Made by a program: the position numbers and the translations under genes
NCBI GenBank assembly: GCA_963723235.1
Contig: CAVRPV010000010.1
Span: 248,001 to 312,000, forward strand
Direction of reading: 5' to 3'
Origin: CAIRTM01 sp963723235
GTDB taxonomy: Bacteria; Desulfobacterota; WTBG01; CAIYCZ01; CAIRTM01
Length of the DNA: 64,000 nucleotides
The notes under the pieces: generated by a model
The model's database searches: none
Told to the model about the DNA's origin: nothing
Seen by the model: the letters and a program-made list of their open reading frames with translations, nothing else
Shown: one piece after another, positions 1 through 7,892 of the stretch
How the letters are laid out: every line of letters starts with the position of its first letter
How positions within the stretch are numbered: position 1 is the stretch's first letter

Positions 1-2
1 TT

Positions 3-1796
3 GTTGCCGAACGGCTGGCCTCAATTAAGCAGGAGCATGGATCGGATGCAATTGCCGGACTGTCTTCGGCGCGCTGTACCAATGAGGAGAATTACCTTTT
101 TCAAAAATTTTTCAGATCCGTCATTGGCACAAACAATATTGACCATTGCGCACGGCTGTGCCACAGTTCGACCGTAACCGCCCTGACTGCTGTATTCGGT
201 TCCGGCGCTATGACCAATTCCATCGATGACATTCAACAGGCTGACTGCATCCTTGTAACCGGATCGAACACTACCGAGAACCACCCGGTAATCGGCGCAG
301 TTGTTAAACGCGCTGTCCTTAATCGCGGGGTTAAACTTATTGTTGTTGATCCACGGCAGATACCGCTCACACGTCACGCATCCCTGTGGCTGCGACCGCG
401 ACCCGGAAGCGATATCGCCTGGATTAACGGGCTAGCGCATGTGCTGCTGCGCGAGAACCTGGTCGATGATCGCTTCATTCTTGAGCGGACAAGCAACGTT
501 GAAGCATTCAAAGCGTCGGTGGCGGAGTATACGCCGCAGCGCGTTCAGGCCCTGACCGGGATCGAACCGGATGACCTGATTGCTGCGGCACGCATGTACG
601 GCAGTGCCCATCGCGCGAGCACGCTGTATGCCATGGGTATAACCCAGCATGTATGCGGAACCGACACGGTCAAGGCCCTTGCAAATCTATCTCTCATGAC
701 CGGCAATATTGGGCGCGCAGGCTGCGGTTTTAATCCCCTGCGCGGTCAGAACAATGTGCAGGGTGCCTGTGACATGGGCTGTTTGCCCGGATTGCTTCCC
801 GGGTACAGAAGCGTTGGCGATGCTGCGGGCAGGAGTGCATTTGAACAGGCCTGGGATTGCAGCATACCAGCCGCTGCAGGTATGACCACACCGGAGATGC
901 TCGACAGGGCATTAAGCGGATCATTGAAGGCTCTCTTTATCATGGGGGAAAACCCGATGATGTCCGAGCCTGACAGCTCACATGTTGCAGCAGCACTTGA
1001 CAGTCTTGAACTGCTGGTGTGTCAGGATATCTTTTTAAATGAAACCGGCCGCAGGGCAGATGTTGTGCTGCCTGCTGCGGCATGGGTTGAAAAAGAGGGG
1101 ACATTTACCAACACTGAACGCCGCGTGCAACGCGTTCGCTCTGCGCTTACACCGCCAGGCTCAGCCAGAAGCGATCAAGAATTACTGATCGCGCTTGCCG
1201 GAGCCATGGGAGCACCATGGTTCTATGGCAGTGCAGAGGATGTGTTTGAGGAAATACGCTGCCTGGTTCCGCAGTACCGTGGTATTTCGTATAAACGCAT
1301 AGCGTCAATCGGTCTGCAATGGCCGTGCCCGGATGACGAGCATCCCGGCACCCCTATTCTGCATACTGATGGTTTCCCCTGCGGACGGGCACTTTTCAGC
1401 GCAGTGAGCCCAACGCCACCGGCAGAAGTTTCTGACAGGGATTTTCCGTTTATTCTGTCTACCGGCCGCATTCTCTACCATTATCACACGGCAACAATGA
1501 GCGGCAGGTCACGCTCGCTCGTATCCCGTGCTCCGGATGCCTTTGTGGAGGTTAATTCCGCTGACGCAGAAAAACTGGGACTGGCAAACGGACAGCGGGT
1601 CAGGGTAGTATCACGACGAGGTGCAATAGAGCTTTTTGCACAGATTACTTCCCGCTGCGCTGCAGGTGTCGTTTTCATTCCGTTTCATTACAACGAAGCT
1701 GCCGCCAATGCGCTCACCATCAGGGCACGTGATCCGGTTGCGCATATCCCTGAAGTTAAGGTTTGCGCGGTCAGGCTTGAAAAGGCTGAACCCTGA
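3..1796 (+). CDS. fdhA: Formate dehydrogenase catalytic (alpha) subunit, 5'-truncated by window edge
   Basis: Molybdopterin oxidoreductase of the formate dehydrogenase family, which oxidises formate to CO2 in the cytoplasm, usually coupled to NAD or hydrogenase partners. The frame is open from base 3, so the N-terminal [Fe-S] part lies outside the window; 597 residues remain. The motif SARCTNEENY followed by HCARLCHSSTV is diagnostic of this family. The codon at 159-161 is TGC, so Cys takes the place of the selenocysteine that ligates Mo/W in E. coli FdhF. A Met at 210 is internal and not a start. Later come MGENPMMSEPD and the C-terminal molybdopterin-dinucleotide domain (STGRILYHYHTATMSGR, near 1454-1507). 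Partner subunits would lie upstream. Family assignment is firm; electron acceptor and metal (Mo or W) cannot be told. Confidence 0.92.
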   Translation, partial: VAERLASIKQEHGSDAIAGLSSARCTNEENYLFQKFFRSVIGTNNIDHCARLCHSSTVTALTAVFGSGAMTNSIDDIQQADCILVTGSNTTENHPVIGAVVKRAVLNRGVKLIVVDPRQIPLTRHASLWLRPRPGSDIAWINGLAHVLLRENLVDDRFILERTSNVEAFKASVAEYTPQRVQALTGIEPDDLIAAARMYGSAHRASTLYAMGITQHVCGTDTVKALANLSLMTGNIGRAGCGFNPLRGQNNVQGACDMGCLPGLLPGYRSVGDAAGRSAFEQAWDCSIPAAAGMTTPEMLDRALSGSLKALFIMGENPMMSEPDSSHVAAALDSLELLVCQDIFLNETGRRADVVLPAAAWVEKEGTFTNTERRVQRVRSALTPPGSARSDQELLIALAGAMGAPWFYGSAEDVFEEIRCLVPQYRGISYKRIASIGLQWPCPDDEHPGTPILHTDGFPCGRALFSAVSPTPPAEVSDRDFPFILSTGRILYHYHTATMSGRSRSLVSRAPDAFVEVNSADAEKLGLANGQRVRVVSRRGAIELFAQITSRCAAGVVFIPFHYNEAAANALTIRARDPVAHIPEVKVCAVRLEKAEP

Positions 1797-1980
1797 ATCA
1801 CACATCGATAATGCTTTTCATAGTTCATATTCTGGGCCGGTTTAACAGATGTGCACGAGCACTGAACCATGCGTTGGCAGCCACGAATTGATGCAGAGTC
1901 AGCTCCAAGGCCCATCCGGTTGTTTTTTATTGATCATGCAGGCACGGCTTAGCTGCGTTTTTTTTGTCCATGTTTTAGAG

Positions 1981-2009
1981 TTGACAGTAGTATATGTTTG
2001 TGAAACAAT
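1981..2009 (+). promoter_or_regulatory. Possible sigma70 promoter before the RRM gene
   Basis: A perfect TTGACA at 1981-1986 is followed after 17 bases by AACAAT (2004-2009), a 4/6 match to the -10 box. It sits in the 362-base stretch 1797-2158 between fdhA and the RRM gene, in which I see no coding sequence. It would give a leader of about 140 bases. The weak -10 keeps confidence low. Confidence 0.33.
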
Positions 2010-2158
2010 CCTGACAAACATCGAAACGCGCGAATGTTTTTGTAAAGGTCCACCGGTCTAACTGAGAAAAAAGGTGCGGACTTTTATCGCCACGGGTTGC
2101 ACTGTTGAGCCGAAGGCATTTATTTCAGCTGCGCTTAACCATGAATCCACAGGCATAA

Positions 2159-2452
2159 ATGTCTATGAACAACAAACTCTATGTCGGAAATCTGCCCGAA
2201 GCAATTACCGACGAAGACCTGAAAGATAATTTCGATGACCTGGGTACGTGTCTGTCAGCCCATGTGATTCGCGATAAACAATCGGGTCGTTCGCGCGGTT
2301 TTGCATTTGTCGAGATGGCAACACCGGATGAAGCCCAACAGACAGTTGAAAAATGCAAGGGTGTTATGATTGAGGGCCAGAAACTTATTGTCAAGCTGGC
2401 CCATTCCGAGCAGGATAAATCCATGGGTCCGGGCAGCCGCAATCAGCGATAG
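2159..2452 (+). CDS. RRM-type RNA-binding protein
   Basis: Small single-domain RNA-recognition-motif protein of 97 residues. RNP2 (LYVGNL, residues 7-12) and RNP1 (RGFAFVEM, about residues 46-53) are both intact with the aromatic residues that stack on RNA. The C-terminal tail is short and polar (SEQDKSMGPGSRNQR). Bacterial single-RRM proteins of this type occur in deltaproteobacteria, cyanobacteria and others; their roles are mostly unknown and some are cold-induced. Here the gene lies directly upstream of a cold-shock gene in the same direction, about 200 bases away, which fits but does not prove a shared cold or RNA-chaperone role. The Shine-Dalgarno before ATG 2159 is weak. Confidence 0.9.
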   Translation: MSMNNKLYVGNLPEAITDEDLKDNFDDLGTCLSAHVIRDKQSGRSRGFAFVEMATPDEAQQTVEKCKGVMIEGQKLIVKLAHSEQDKSMGPGSRNQR

Positions 2453-2510
2453 CCATGAGGATCCTGCTTAAGTGAAACCGTTTATATCTAACAGGCCTGT
2501 TTAGCCGTGC

Positions 2511-2538
2511 GCACAGTAACTGTGCACAAACATGCACA
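2511..2538. repeat. Overlapping inverted repeats upstream of the cold-shock gene
   Basis: Two inverted repeats abut: GCACAGT-A-ACTGTGC (2511-2525) and TGTGCA-CAAACA-TGCACA (2521-2538), sharing the GTGC element. They lie about 120 bases before the cspA-like ATG. Such nested dyads may be a protein operator or form alternative RNA hairpins in a long 5' leader; neither is proven. Confidence 0.4.
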
Positions 2539-2654
2539 ACAGCATGAGGGTAGACGACTGTTATAGTATAAACCCCGGACGATGCAGAACTGCAGCGGCC
2601 AGGGAATTCAGGGGTGTTTCAACAGTATTAACACAATGCAAGGAGCAGGTGAGT

Positions 2655-2855
2655 ATGGCAAACGGAAAAGTAAAATGGTTTAACGAGAAAAAGGGGTTCG
2701 GGTTTATCGAGTCAGAAGAGCATGGGGATGTGTTTGTGCATTTCAGTGCCATTCAGGGAGACGGGTTTAAAACGCTCCGTGATGGCGACAGCGTAACCTT
2801 TGAGGTTACTCAGGGCCAGAAGGGCCTGCAGGCTGTAAATGTAAAAACTGCCTGA
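2655..2855 (+). CDS. cspA: Cold-shock domain protein (CspA family)
   Basis: 66-residue single cold-shock domain protein that binds single-stranded nucleic acid and melts RNA structure. The RNP1-like motif KGFGFI and the RNP2-like motif VFVHFSAI are intact, as is the N-terminal KVKWFNEKKGFGFI segment. The length matches the family. The start at ATG 2655 follows AGGAG at 2641-2645; an in-frame upstream extension exists but has no family similarity and is rejected. A strong bidirectional terminator follows at 2915-2946, so the gene is probably monocistronic. The approximately 200-base leader with dyad symmetry is reminiscent of cold-regulated csp leaders, but this is inference. Confidence 0.96.
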   Translation: MANGKVKWFNEKKGFGFIESEEHGDVFVHFSAIQGDGFKTLRDGDSVTFEVTQGQKGLQAVNVKTA

Positions 2856-2914
2856 ATGATTTGCCCGTTAGCGGGTCATCTCTTGCGGGAAGGCCCGCAT
2901 CCATATGCGAAAAC

Positions 2915-2946
2915 AAAAAGACCCGGTACCTGTACCGGGTCTTTTT
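2915..2946. terminator. Bidirectional Rho-independent terminator after cspA
   Basis: A perfect stem pairs AAAAAGACCCGGTAC (2915-2929) with GTACCGGGTCTTTTT (2932-2946) over a two-base loop. The A tract on one side and T tract on the other allow function on both strands. Confidence 0.88.
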
Positions 2947-2994
2947 CATGACAAGAGCGATAAACCGCACATATTGTAATGAAGGACCCAGCGC

Positions 2995-4060
2995 ATGACC
3001 AAAGAGGAAATTATTAGCCGCGTTTGACCCTAATGCCGCTGCATCCCTCAATGCCGGACTTTTTGGACTGCCTTTTACTGCAGAGCATGCAGACATCATT
3101 ATCATACCGGTTGCATGGGAGGCTACTGTGAGTTTCGGCTCAGGTGCTGCCGGGGGGCCGGCTGCAATCCGTGAGGCCTCAACCCAGATTGACCTGCACC
3201 ATCATGATTTTCCCGATGCCTGGAAGCGCGGCTATTATCTGGATGAATTTCCTCCCGACATGGTAGCTCTTGCCCGCAACACAAAAGCCGCTGCGCAAAT
3301 CGTTATAGCCAGCATTCAAAACGGTGATGCCATTGCAGCCGGTTCAGAAGAGGCTCGTGCCCTCGACGATGTCAACGCTGCCTGCGAGCGTATGAACGCG
3401 TGGGTAAAACAGCGCTGTGCGTACTGGATGAATCAGGGTAAGCAGGTCGGCCTGCTGGGTGGAGATCACAGCATACCGCTTGGTTATCTGCAGCTGCATG
3501 CTGAGCGCCATGCAGACTTCGGCATTCTGCACATTGATGCCCACCATGATCTGCGTGCCGCTTATGAAGGTTTTACCTGTTCGCATGCATCCATCTTTTA
3601 CAATGCCCTTGCAACACTGCCCAACATATCAAAACTCGTACAGGTCGGTATTCGCGATTATTGCGTTCAGGAGCACACCTTTGTCCGCGACCACAGCAAT
3701 CGTATCGATGTATTCTATGATCGAGACATCAGGAAAAGGGTGTATCAGGGTGAGAACTGGTATGCGCTGTGCCGTGAGATAATCACATGCCTGCCTCACA
3801 ATGTGCATGTGTCCATCGATATTGACGGGCTTGACCCCACACTGTGTCCGCATACCGGTACTCCTGTGCCCGGAGGTCTTGAGTACGAGGAATTGATGTT
3901 TTTGTTGAATGAATTGAAAAGCTCCGGCCGAGCCCTGATCGGCTTTGACCTGTGTGAAGTCGCGCCCGGTGTTGATGGCTGGGATGCCAATGTGGGCGCC
4001 AGGGTCCTGTTCCATCTGTGTGCGCTTGCAGCCGAACAGCCTGGCAGCGTGACCGGCTGA
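2995..4060 (+). CDS. speB: Agmatinase/arginase-family ureohydrolase (one apparent +1 insertion)
   Basis: Ureohydrolase of the agmatinase/arginase/formimidoylglutamase group, which hydrolyses a guanidino substrate to urea using two Mn ions. All metal motifs are present: GGDHS, HIDAHHD and SIDIDGLDP. The C-terminal IGFDLCEVAPG is also typical. Translation most likely starts at ATG 2995 behind AAGGA (2984-2988), giving MTKEEIISR; the frame then meets TGA at 3025. Homologous sequence (FDPNAAASLNAGLFG) continues in the next frame, so one extra base lies near 3019-3024. Joined, the product is 354 residues. A GTG at 3128 would skip the conserved N-terminus and is not favoured. Substrate cannot be decided from sequence; agmatine is the default guess. 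Confidence 0.82.
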
Positions 4061-4096
4061 AACAGGTCCTGCCCGTTCTGTCTTGAGAATTACCGG

Positions 4097-4133
4097 TATA
4101 CCGGATGCATTGTCTCAGGCATCATCCGGTATA
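4097..4133. repeat. Inverted repeat between convergent genes, possible terminator
   Basis: Arms TATACCGGATG (4097-4107) and CATCCGGTATA (4123-4133) are perfectly complementary around a 15-base loop. It lies between the convergent speB-like and PHP genes. There is no good T tract, so Rho-independent termination is only possible, not shown. Confidence 0.45.
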
Positions 4134-4174
4134 ATCTGCACTTGCATGATCCCTTTCCAGCAGAGAGCACCGCA

Positions 4175-4822
4175 TCAATGGGCTTTTGCCACAAGTTCAC
4201 GGCTGTTTTCAAGCATAATGGAAAAATCTTTATCAGAAAGTCCGGAGCCGACAACGATCCTGCGCGCAAACTCGGTTGTGATAAGATTGTCCGGGGTGTG
4301 CGTGTCAGTATTGAGTACCAGGCGGGCTCCGAATTGAATGGCTATACGCGCAACATGTCCGTTTGACAAACAATGTCCTTTGCGGGCGGTGATTTCAAGG
4401 CAGACGTTGTTGCGGGCCGCAAGCTGCGCTGCTTCCGGGCTTATCAAGCCGGGATGTGCAAGGATATCAATACCGGCCTGGAGAGCGCTCAGGTTGGTGC
4501 CCTCGGGTACGGGTTCAACCAGGGTCTCACCATGAACGACGATCAAGCGGGCGCCACGCGTGCGGCATTCTCGCACCAGTGCAGCTATGGACGCGGGTTG
4601 AACATGCGTGAGTTCAACGCCGGGCACGGCGCGTATGGGCATGGTACGGTTAGCAGCATCGCAGGCACTGATAATGCGCGGGATCACAAAATCAAAATTT
4701 GATTCATCAACGTGATCGGTCAGTGCTATGGCTTCATATCCGGTCTGTAGCGCGCGCTGAATCAGCTCGGCCGGCAGGAGCACGCCGTCGCTAAAAAGGC
4801 TGTGGGTATGCAGATCAATCAT
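4175..4822 (-). CDS. PHP-domain phosphoesterase (histidinol-phosphatase-like)
   Basis: 215-residue PHP superfamily metal-dependent phosphoesterase. The signature metal ligands are in order: DLHTHSLFSDG at the N-terminus, LTDHVDE, PGVELTHV, VVHGET, LAHPG and NTDTHTP. This set is complete, so the enzyme should be active. PHP proteins of this size cleave small phosphoesters such as histidinol phosphate or nucleotide phosphates; the substrate cannot be read from sequence. The start follows AAAGGA by five bases and lies 10 bases after the miaB stop, so it is probably translated as the last gene of the cNMP-miaB-PHP operon. Confidence 0.87.
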   Translation of the reverse strand: MIDLHTHSLFSDGVLLPAELIQRALQTGYEAIALTDHVDESNFDFVIPRIISACDAANRTMPIRAVPGVELTHVQPASIAALVRECRTRGARLIVVHGETLVEPVPEGTNLSALQAGIDILAHPGLISPEAAQLAARNNVCLEITARKGHCLSNGHVARIAIQFGARLVLNTDTHTPDNLITTEFARRIVVGSGLSDKDFSIMLENSRELVAKAH

Positions 4823-4832
4823 GCTGGTCCTT

Positions 4833-6209
4833 TCATTGTATAAGGGTTCCTGTCAGGGAGTGAATACTGGCCTTGCGGATTATGACCGGAGCGCTGCGGC
4901 CCGTCAGATCGATCGGGGCAGGGCAGTTTACGACCTTGTTGGAGCGCGTTCGGCCTGCAAGGCTGCCATTGCCGCGGCTGCTGGGTCGCTCAAAGAGTAC
5001 CTCCAGGGTTTTGCCGACCAGTTTTTCATTGCGACGTTTGCTGATATCGCGCTGCAGGGCATTCAAGTCACGGAGCCGCTGTATTTTTATGCTGTAGGGG
5101 ATTTTATCCGCCAGGGAACAGGCCCGTGTGCCGTTCCGGTCGGTGTAGTGGAATATAAAGAGATCATCAAAGCTGATGCGCTCAACAAAGTCGCGCGTCA
5201 TGATAAAGTCCTCTTCGGTCTCGCCGGGAAAGCCGACAATGATGTCCGAGGTAATGCTGATGTCAGGTTGAACAACACGCAGTTTTTCGATGAGCCCGGC
5301 GTAGTGAGCTGAGGTATAGCTTCGATTCATGGCACGCAGAATGCGGTCCGATCCTGATTGCAGGGGCAGGTGAATGTGCTCGCACAGTTTTTCAAGTTTG
5401 CCGAAGCAGGCGATGAGCGCATCGGACAGGTCCCGTGGATGCGAGGTAACAAAACGCAACCGTTCAAGCCCTGAGAGCGCATTGAGCCTGTGCAGCAGAT
5501 CTGCGAATACGGTCGGGGGACTAAGCGTTTTACCGTATGAGTTGACATTCTGTCCGAGCAGCGTGATGTCCCGAACCCCGGTATGTATGAGATGGTTCAC
5601 CTCTTCAAGGATGTCCTCAAGCGTGCGGCTCCATTCAGGTCCGCGCACATATGGTACTATACAATAGGTACAGTAATTATTGCAGCCCTGCATAATGCTG
5701 ACAAAAGCGCCTGATTGCCCCGGGGCGGTGATGCGCCGGGGCAGGCGCGCGTAGGTAGTCTGGGCCGCGTCGAGCGCTACATCTACAGCTCGTTTCCCAT
5801 TGATAGCGGCGCGAATGAGCCCGGGCAGGCGCGCGAGGGCCTGGGTGCCGTAGAGTAAATCAATCCAGGGGAACTGTTTTAAAAGTTTATCCGGTTCATG
5901 TTGTGCAAGACAGCCTCCTACGCCGATAAGCAGCCGCGGATTCATATGTTTCAATTTTTTTAGTCGGCCCAGCTCACTGTATATCTTGTCAGCCGCTTTC
6001 TGGCGCACGCTGCAGGTGTTGAGCAAAATGAGATCAGCGCTCTCAGGTGATGCGGCCGGCAGGAAATGGTGATCCTGAAGCAGGGCGTCAATACGCTCGG
6101 AATCGTAGTCATTCATCTGACAGCCGAACGTTTTGATGTAGTACCGTCTGGTTTCGTTTGAATCCATATCAGAAGTGGGGTCGGAAATGTGCATGCAAGG
6201 AGAGCGCAC
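4833..6209 (-). CDS. miaB: tRNA-2-methylthio-N6-dimethylallyladenosine synthase MiaB
   Basis: Radical-SAM methylthiotransferase that adds the 2-methylthio group to i6A37 of tRNAs reading U-starting codons. The N-terminal UPF0004 domain (YIKTFGCQMNDYDSER, with LLNTCSVRQKA and GGCLAQ) carries three Cys for the auxiliary [4Fe-4S] cluster. The radical-SAM motif GCNNYCTYCIVPYVRGPEWSR follows, specific for MiaB over RimO, and a TRAM domain ends the protein. The start is uncertain: the longest frame begins at 6209, but the Met at 6167 (MDSNETRRYY) gives the usual family N-terminus; neither has a good ribosome-binding site. It lies 14 bases after the upstream cNMP-binding gene, hence one operon. Confidence 0.94.
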   Translation of the reverse strand: MRSPCMHISDPTSDMDSNETRRYYIKTFGCQMNDYDSERIDALLQDHHFLPAASPESADLILLNTCSVRQKAADKIYSELGRLKKLKHMNPRLLIGVGGCLAQHEPDKLLKQFPWIDLLYGTQALARLPGLIRAAINGKRAVDVALDAAQTTYARLPRRITAPGQSGAFVSIMQGCNNYCTYCIVPYVRGPEWSRTLEDILEEVNHLIHTGVRDITLLGQNVNSYGKTLSPPTVFADLLHRLNALSGLERLRFVTSHPRDLSDALIACFGKLEKLCEHIHLPLQSGSDRILRAMNRSYTSAHYAGLIEKLRVVQPDISITSDIIVGFPGETEEDFIMTRDFVERISFDDLFIFHYTDRNGTRACSLADKIPYSIKIQRLRDLNALQRDISKRRNEKLVGKTLEVLFERPSSRGNGSLAGRTRSNKVVNCPAPIDLTGRSAPVIIRKASIHSLTGTLIQ

Positions 6210-6223
6210 CGTGCCGAAAAAAA

Positions 6224-6997
6224 CTATGAGGATTTAACCGGGCGTTCGGTAAAACCCGGATTTGCAGTTATCTGGTTAGCGAGGCGCATGTCGGCTTCAA
6301 ACAGCCGCTTTGAAAGGGTGTTGATAATGCTTATTGCAAGATCAGGAAATTGTCTGAAATCATCCTCAATGTCTTCAACCATGAAAACCTGGACGCGGCT
6401 GCGCCCGATTGATGTAACGGTTGCACTGCGGGGCTGATGCAGTATAGAGCTCATTTCACCGAAAAATTCACCCGGCCTGGTTATTGTCCCGATTTCACGG
6501 CCTTGAAATGTAACCCGCAGACCGTGCTGTGCTTCCATCAAACGAAACATCTCACTTCCTTCGCTATTTTCGGTGATAATAATTTCACCATCCTGGTAAA
6601 TATGCTCACGAATTGGTGTGGCGCGTTCAAAAGGGATATGTTCTTCAGCTCTGCCCGTTGTTTGTTCAAGCTGACACATAACCGATGTAAAAATCTGTTC
6701 AGCCAGCTGCGGGTGGGTATAGATGATGTCACGGATAGTCTCAGAACGGTATGCGGCAATGCGCGCCGGAGTAATGACGCATGCTGTGGTTGTGTAGGGC
6801 CGCTTGCGATAGTAATTTTCAATCCCGAAGACGTCACCTTCGCGCAGCGTTCGTATGATTTTACGGTTCTGGCTGATCTCAACGGTGCCATCAAGAATAA
6901 CGTAAAAAAAATCCTGCGCATCGCCCTCGGAAACAATTTTCTCAAGGGGCCTATAGTTTCTGATGCTCACATCATGGTTTTGATTTGAAGACGTCAT
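6224..6997 (-). CDS. Tandem cyclic-nucleotide-binding-domain protein without DNA-binding domain
   Basis: 257-residue protein made of two CRP-type cNMP-binding beta-roll domains. The first spans about residues 15-110 (IVSEGDAQDFFYVILDGTVEI, GDVFGIENYY) and the second about 125-235 (YQDGEIIITENSEGSEMFRLM, PGEFFGEMSSILHQPRSATVTS). The second has the PGEFFGEMS...PRSATV phosphate-binding cassette pattern, whereas the first is degenerate (RPYTTTACV). No helix-turn-helix follows, so it is not a classical transcription factor; it may sense a nucleotide and act on a partner. First gene of an operon with miaB and a PHP phosphoesterase; a TTGACA promoter lies just upstream. Confidence 0.85.
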   Translation of the reverse strand: MTSSNQNHDVSIRNYRPLEKIVSEGDAQDFFYVILDGTVEISQNRKIIRTLREGDVFGIENYYRKRPYTTTACVITPARIAAYRSETIRDIIYTHPQLAEQIFTSVMCQLEQTTGRAEEHIPFERATPIREHIYQDGEIIITENSEGSEMFRLMEAQHGLRVTFQGREIGTITRPGEFFGEMSSILHQPRSATVTSIGRSRVQVFMVEDIEDDFRQFPDLAISIINTLSKRLFEADMRLANQITANPGFTERPVKSS

Positions 6998-7049
6998 ATG
7001 AGGTATGTTTGGACGTATTGGTTTGTACTGTTTTCTTTATTATTCGAAC

Positions 7050-7076
7050 ATTATCCTATGATTGCGAGGGTGTCAA
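7050..7076 (-). promoter_or_regulatory. Possible promoter of the cNMP-miaB-PHP operon
   Basis: On the reverse strand TTGACA (7076-7071) is followed by GATAAT (7055-7050) with a short 15-base spacer; a 17-base spacing gives the weaker TAATGT. It lies about 55 bases before the start at 6997. The rest of the 484-base gap 6998-7481 shows no gene. Confidence 0.42.
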
Positions 7077-7240
7077 TACAACAAAAATCAATTCCCGTAA
7101 ATCTTTGGTTTCGCGCTGAATGATGCCCCGCTTCGGGACTTTGATTGTTTGCTGGCTCAACTGATCCGAGACAAGCTCCGGGTTCACGTATAGCCGGAGA
7201 ATCGGTTCGGTGAATATGGTCAATCGTATATATTTTTATT

Positions 7241-7270
7241 TTATTGAAAAACAAATAAAACCGTTATACT
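7241..7270 (+). promoter_or_regulatory. Possible promoter for the chemotaxis operon
   Basis: TTATTG (7241-7246) and TATACT (7265-7270) are separated by 18 bases in an AT-rich stretch; a second TATAAT lies at 7286-7291. This would give a leader of about 200 bases before cheY. A perfect GCGCATGCGC palindrome (7416-7425) lies in the leader. Weak evidence. Confidence 0.3.
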
Positions 7271-7481
7271 AATTACACCATGATGTATAATGCTCTATAC
7301 GGTTTATTTGCTTAAAGCTCAAACGAGGGCATGCCGATTACAAAAGAGATGCACGTCTTTGAGACTATGCTTTTGATGAAATTTCGGCACGTGAGCTCAG
7401 TTCAATCGTACAGCGCATGCGCATATATAAAAAAATAACCGATTTTAAAAATCACTATAAACCAGTAAAGGAGTATAAGGA

Positions 7482-7859
7482 ATGGCAGACCTGAACATGA
7501 ACATCTTGATTGTTGATGATTTTTCAACCATGCGCCGTATCGTGCGCAATTTATTAAAACAGCTCTCGTTCAATAATGTTGATGAAGCTGAAGACGGAGA
7601 CGTTGCATTGGAGAAGCTGAAAAATGGATCGTATGATTTTGTTATCACTGACTGGAACATGCCCAATATGACCGGCCTGGAACTGCTCAAGGCTATTCGT
7701 GCTGATCAGGGGCTCAAGGATTTGCCGGTTCTGCTTATCACGGCCGAAGCTGAGAAGGAAAATGTTGTTCTGGCTGCTCAGGCAGGGGTGAATGATTATA
7801 TTGTTAAGCCTTTTACCGGGGACGTTCTCCAACAAAAGATCAACCGGATTTTTGCATAA
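7482..7859 (+). CDS. cheY: Chemotaxis response regulator CheY
   Basis: Single-domain 125-residue receiver that carries the phosphoryl group from CheA to its output target. Every catalytic residue is present with exact CheY spacing: D12-D13 (VDDFSTMRR), phosphoacceptor D57 (TDWNMP), T87 (LLITAEAE) and K109 (VKPF). The length matches E. coli CheY (129). ATG 7482 follows AAGGAG with good spacing. It is the first gene of the che cluster, 33 bases before the cheA start. A second, more divergent CheY lies at 13573-13962, so one of the two may act as a phosphate sink or have a distinct target. Confidence 0.96.
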   Translation: MADLNMNILIVDDFSTMRRIVRNLLKQLSFNNVDEAEDGDVALEKLKNGSYDFVITDWNMPNMTGLELLKAIRADQGLKDLPVLLITAEAEKENVVLAAQAGVNDYIVKPFTGDVLQQKINRIFA

Positions 7860-7892
7860 CCCCCATCATGATAGGTCGGCAGGTTCTTGCGC

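Noticed and set aside
159..161. Selenocysteine (TGA) in formate dehydrogenase
   Set aside because: The active-site codon is TGC, so this enzyme uses Cys; no in-frame TGA occurs.
3128..4060. GTG 3128 as the start of the agmatinase-like gene
   Set aside because: Family sequence (FGLPFTAEHADIIIIPVAWEATV) lies in frame upstream, so this start would remove the first part of the domain.
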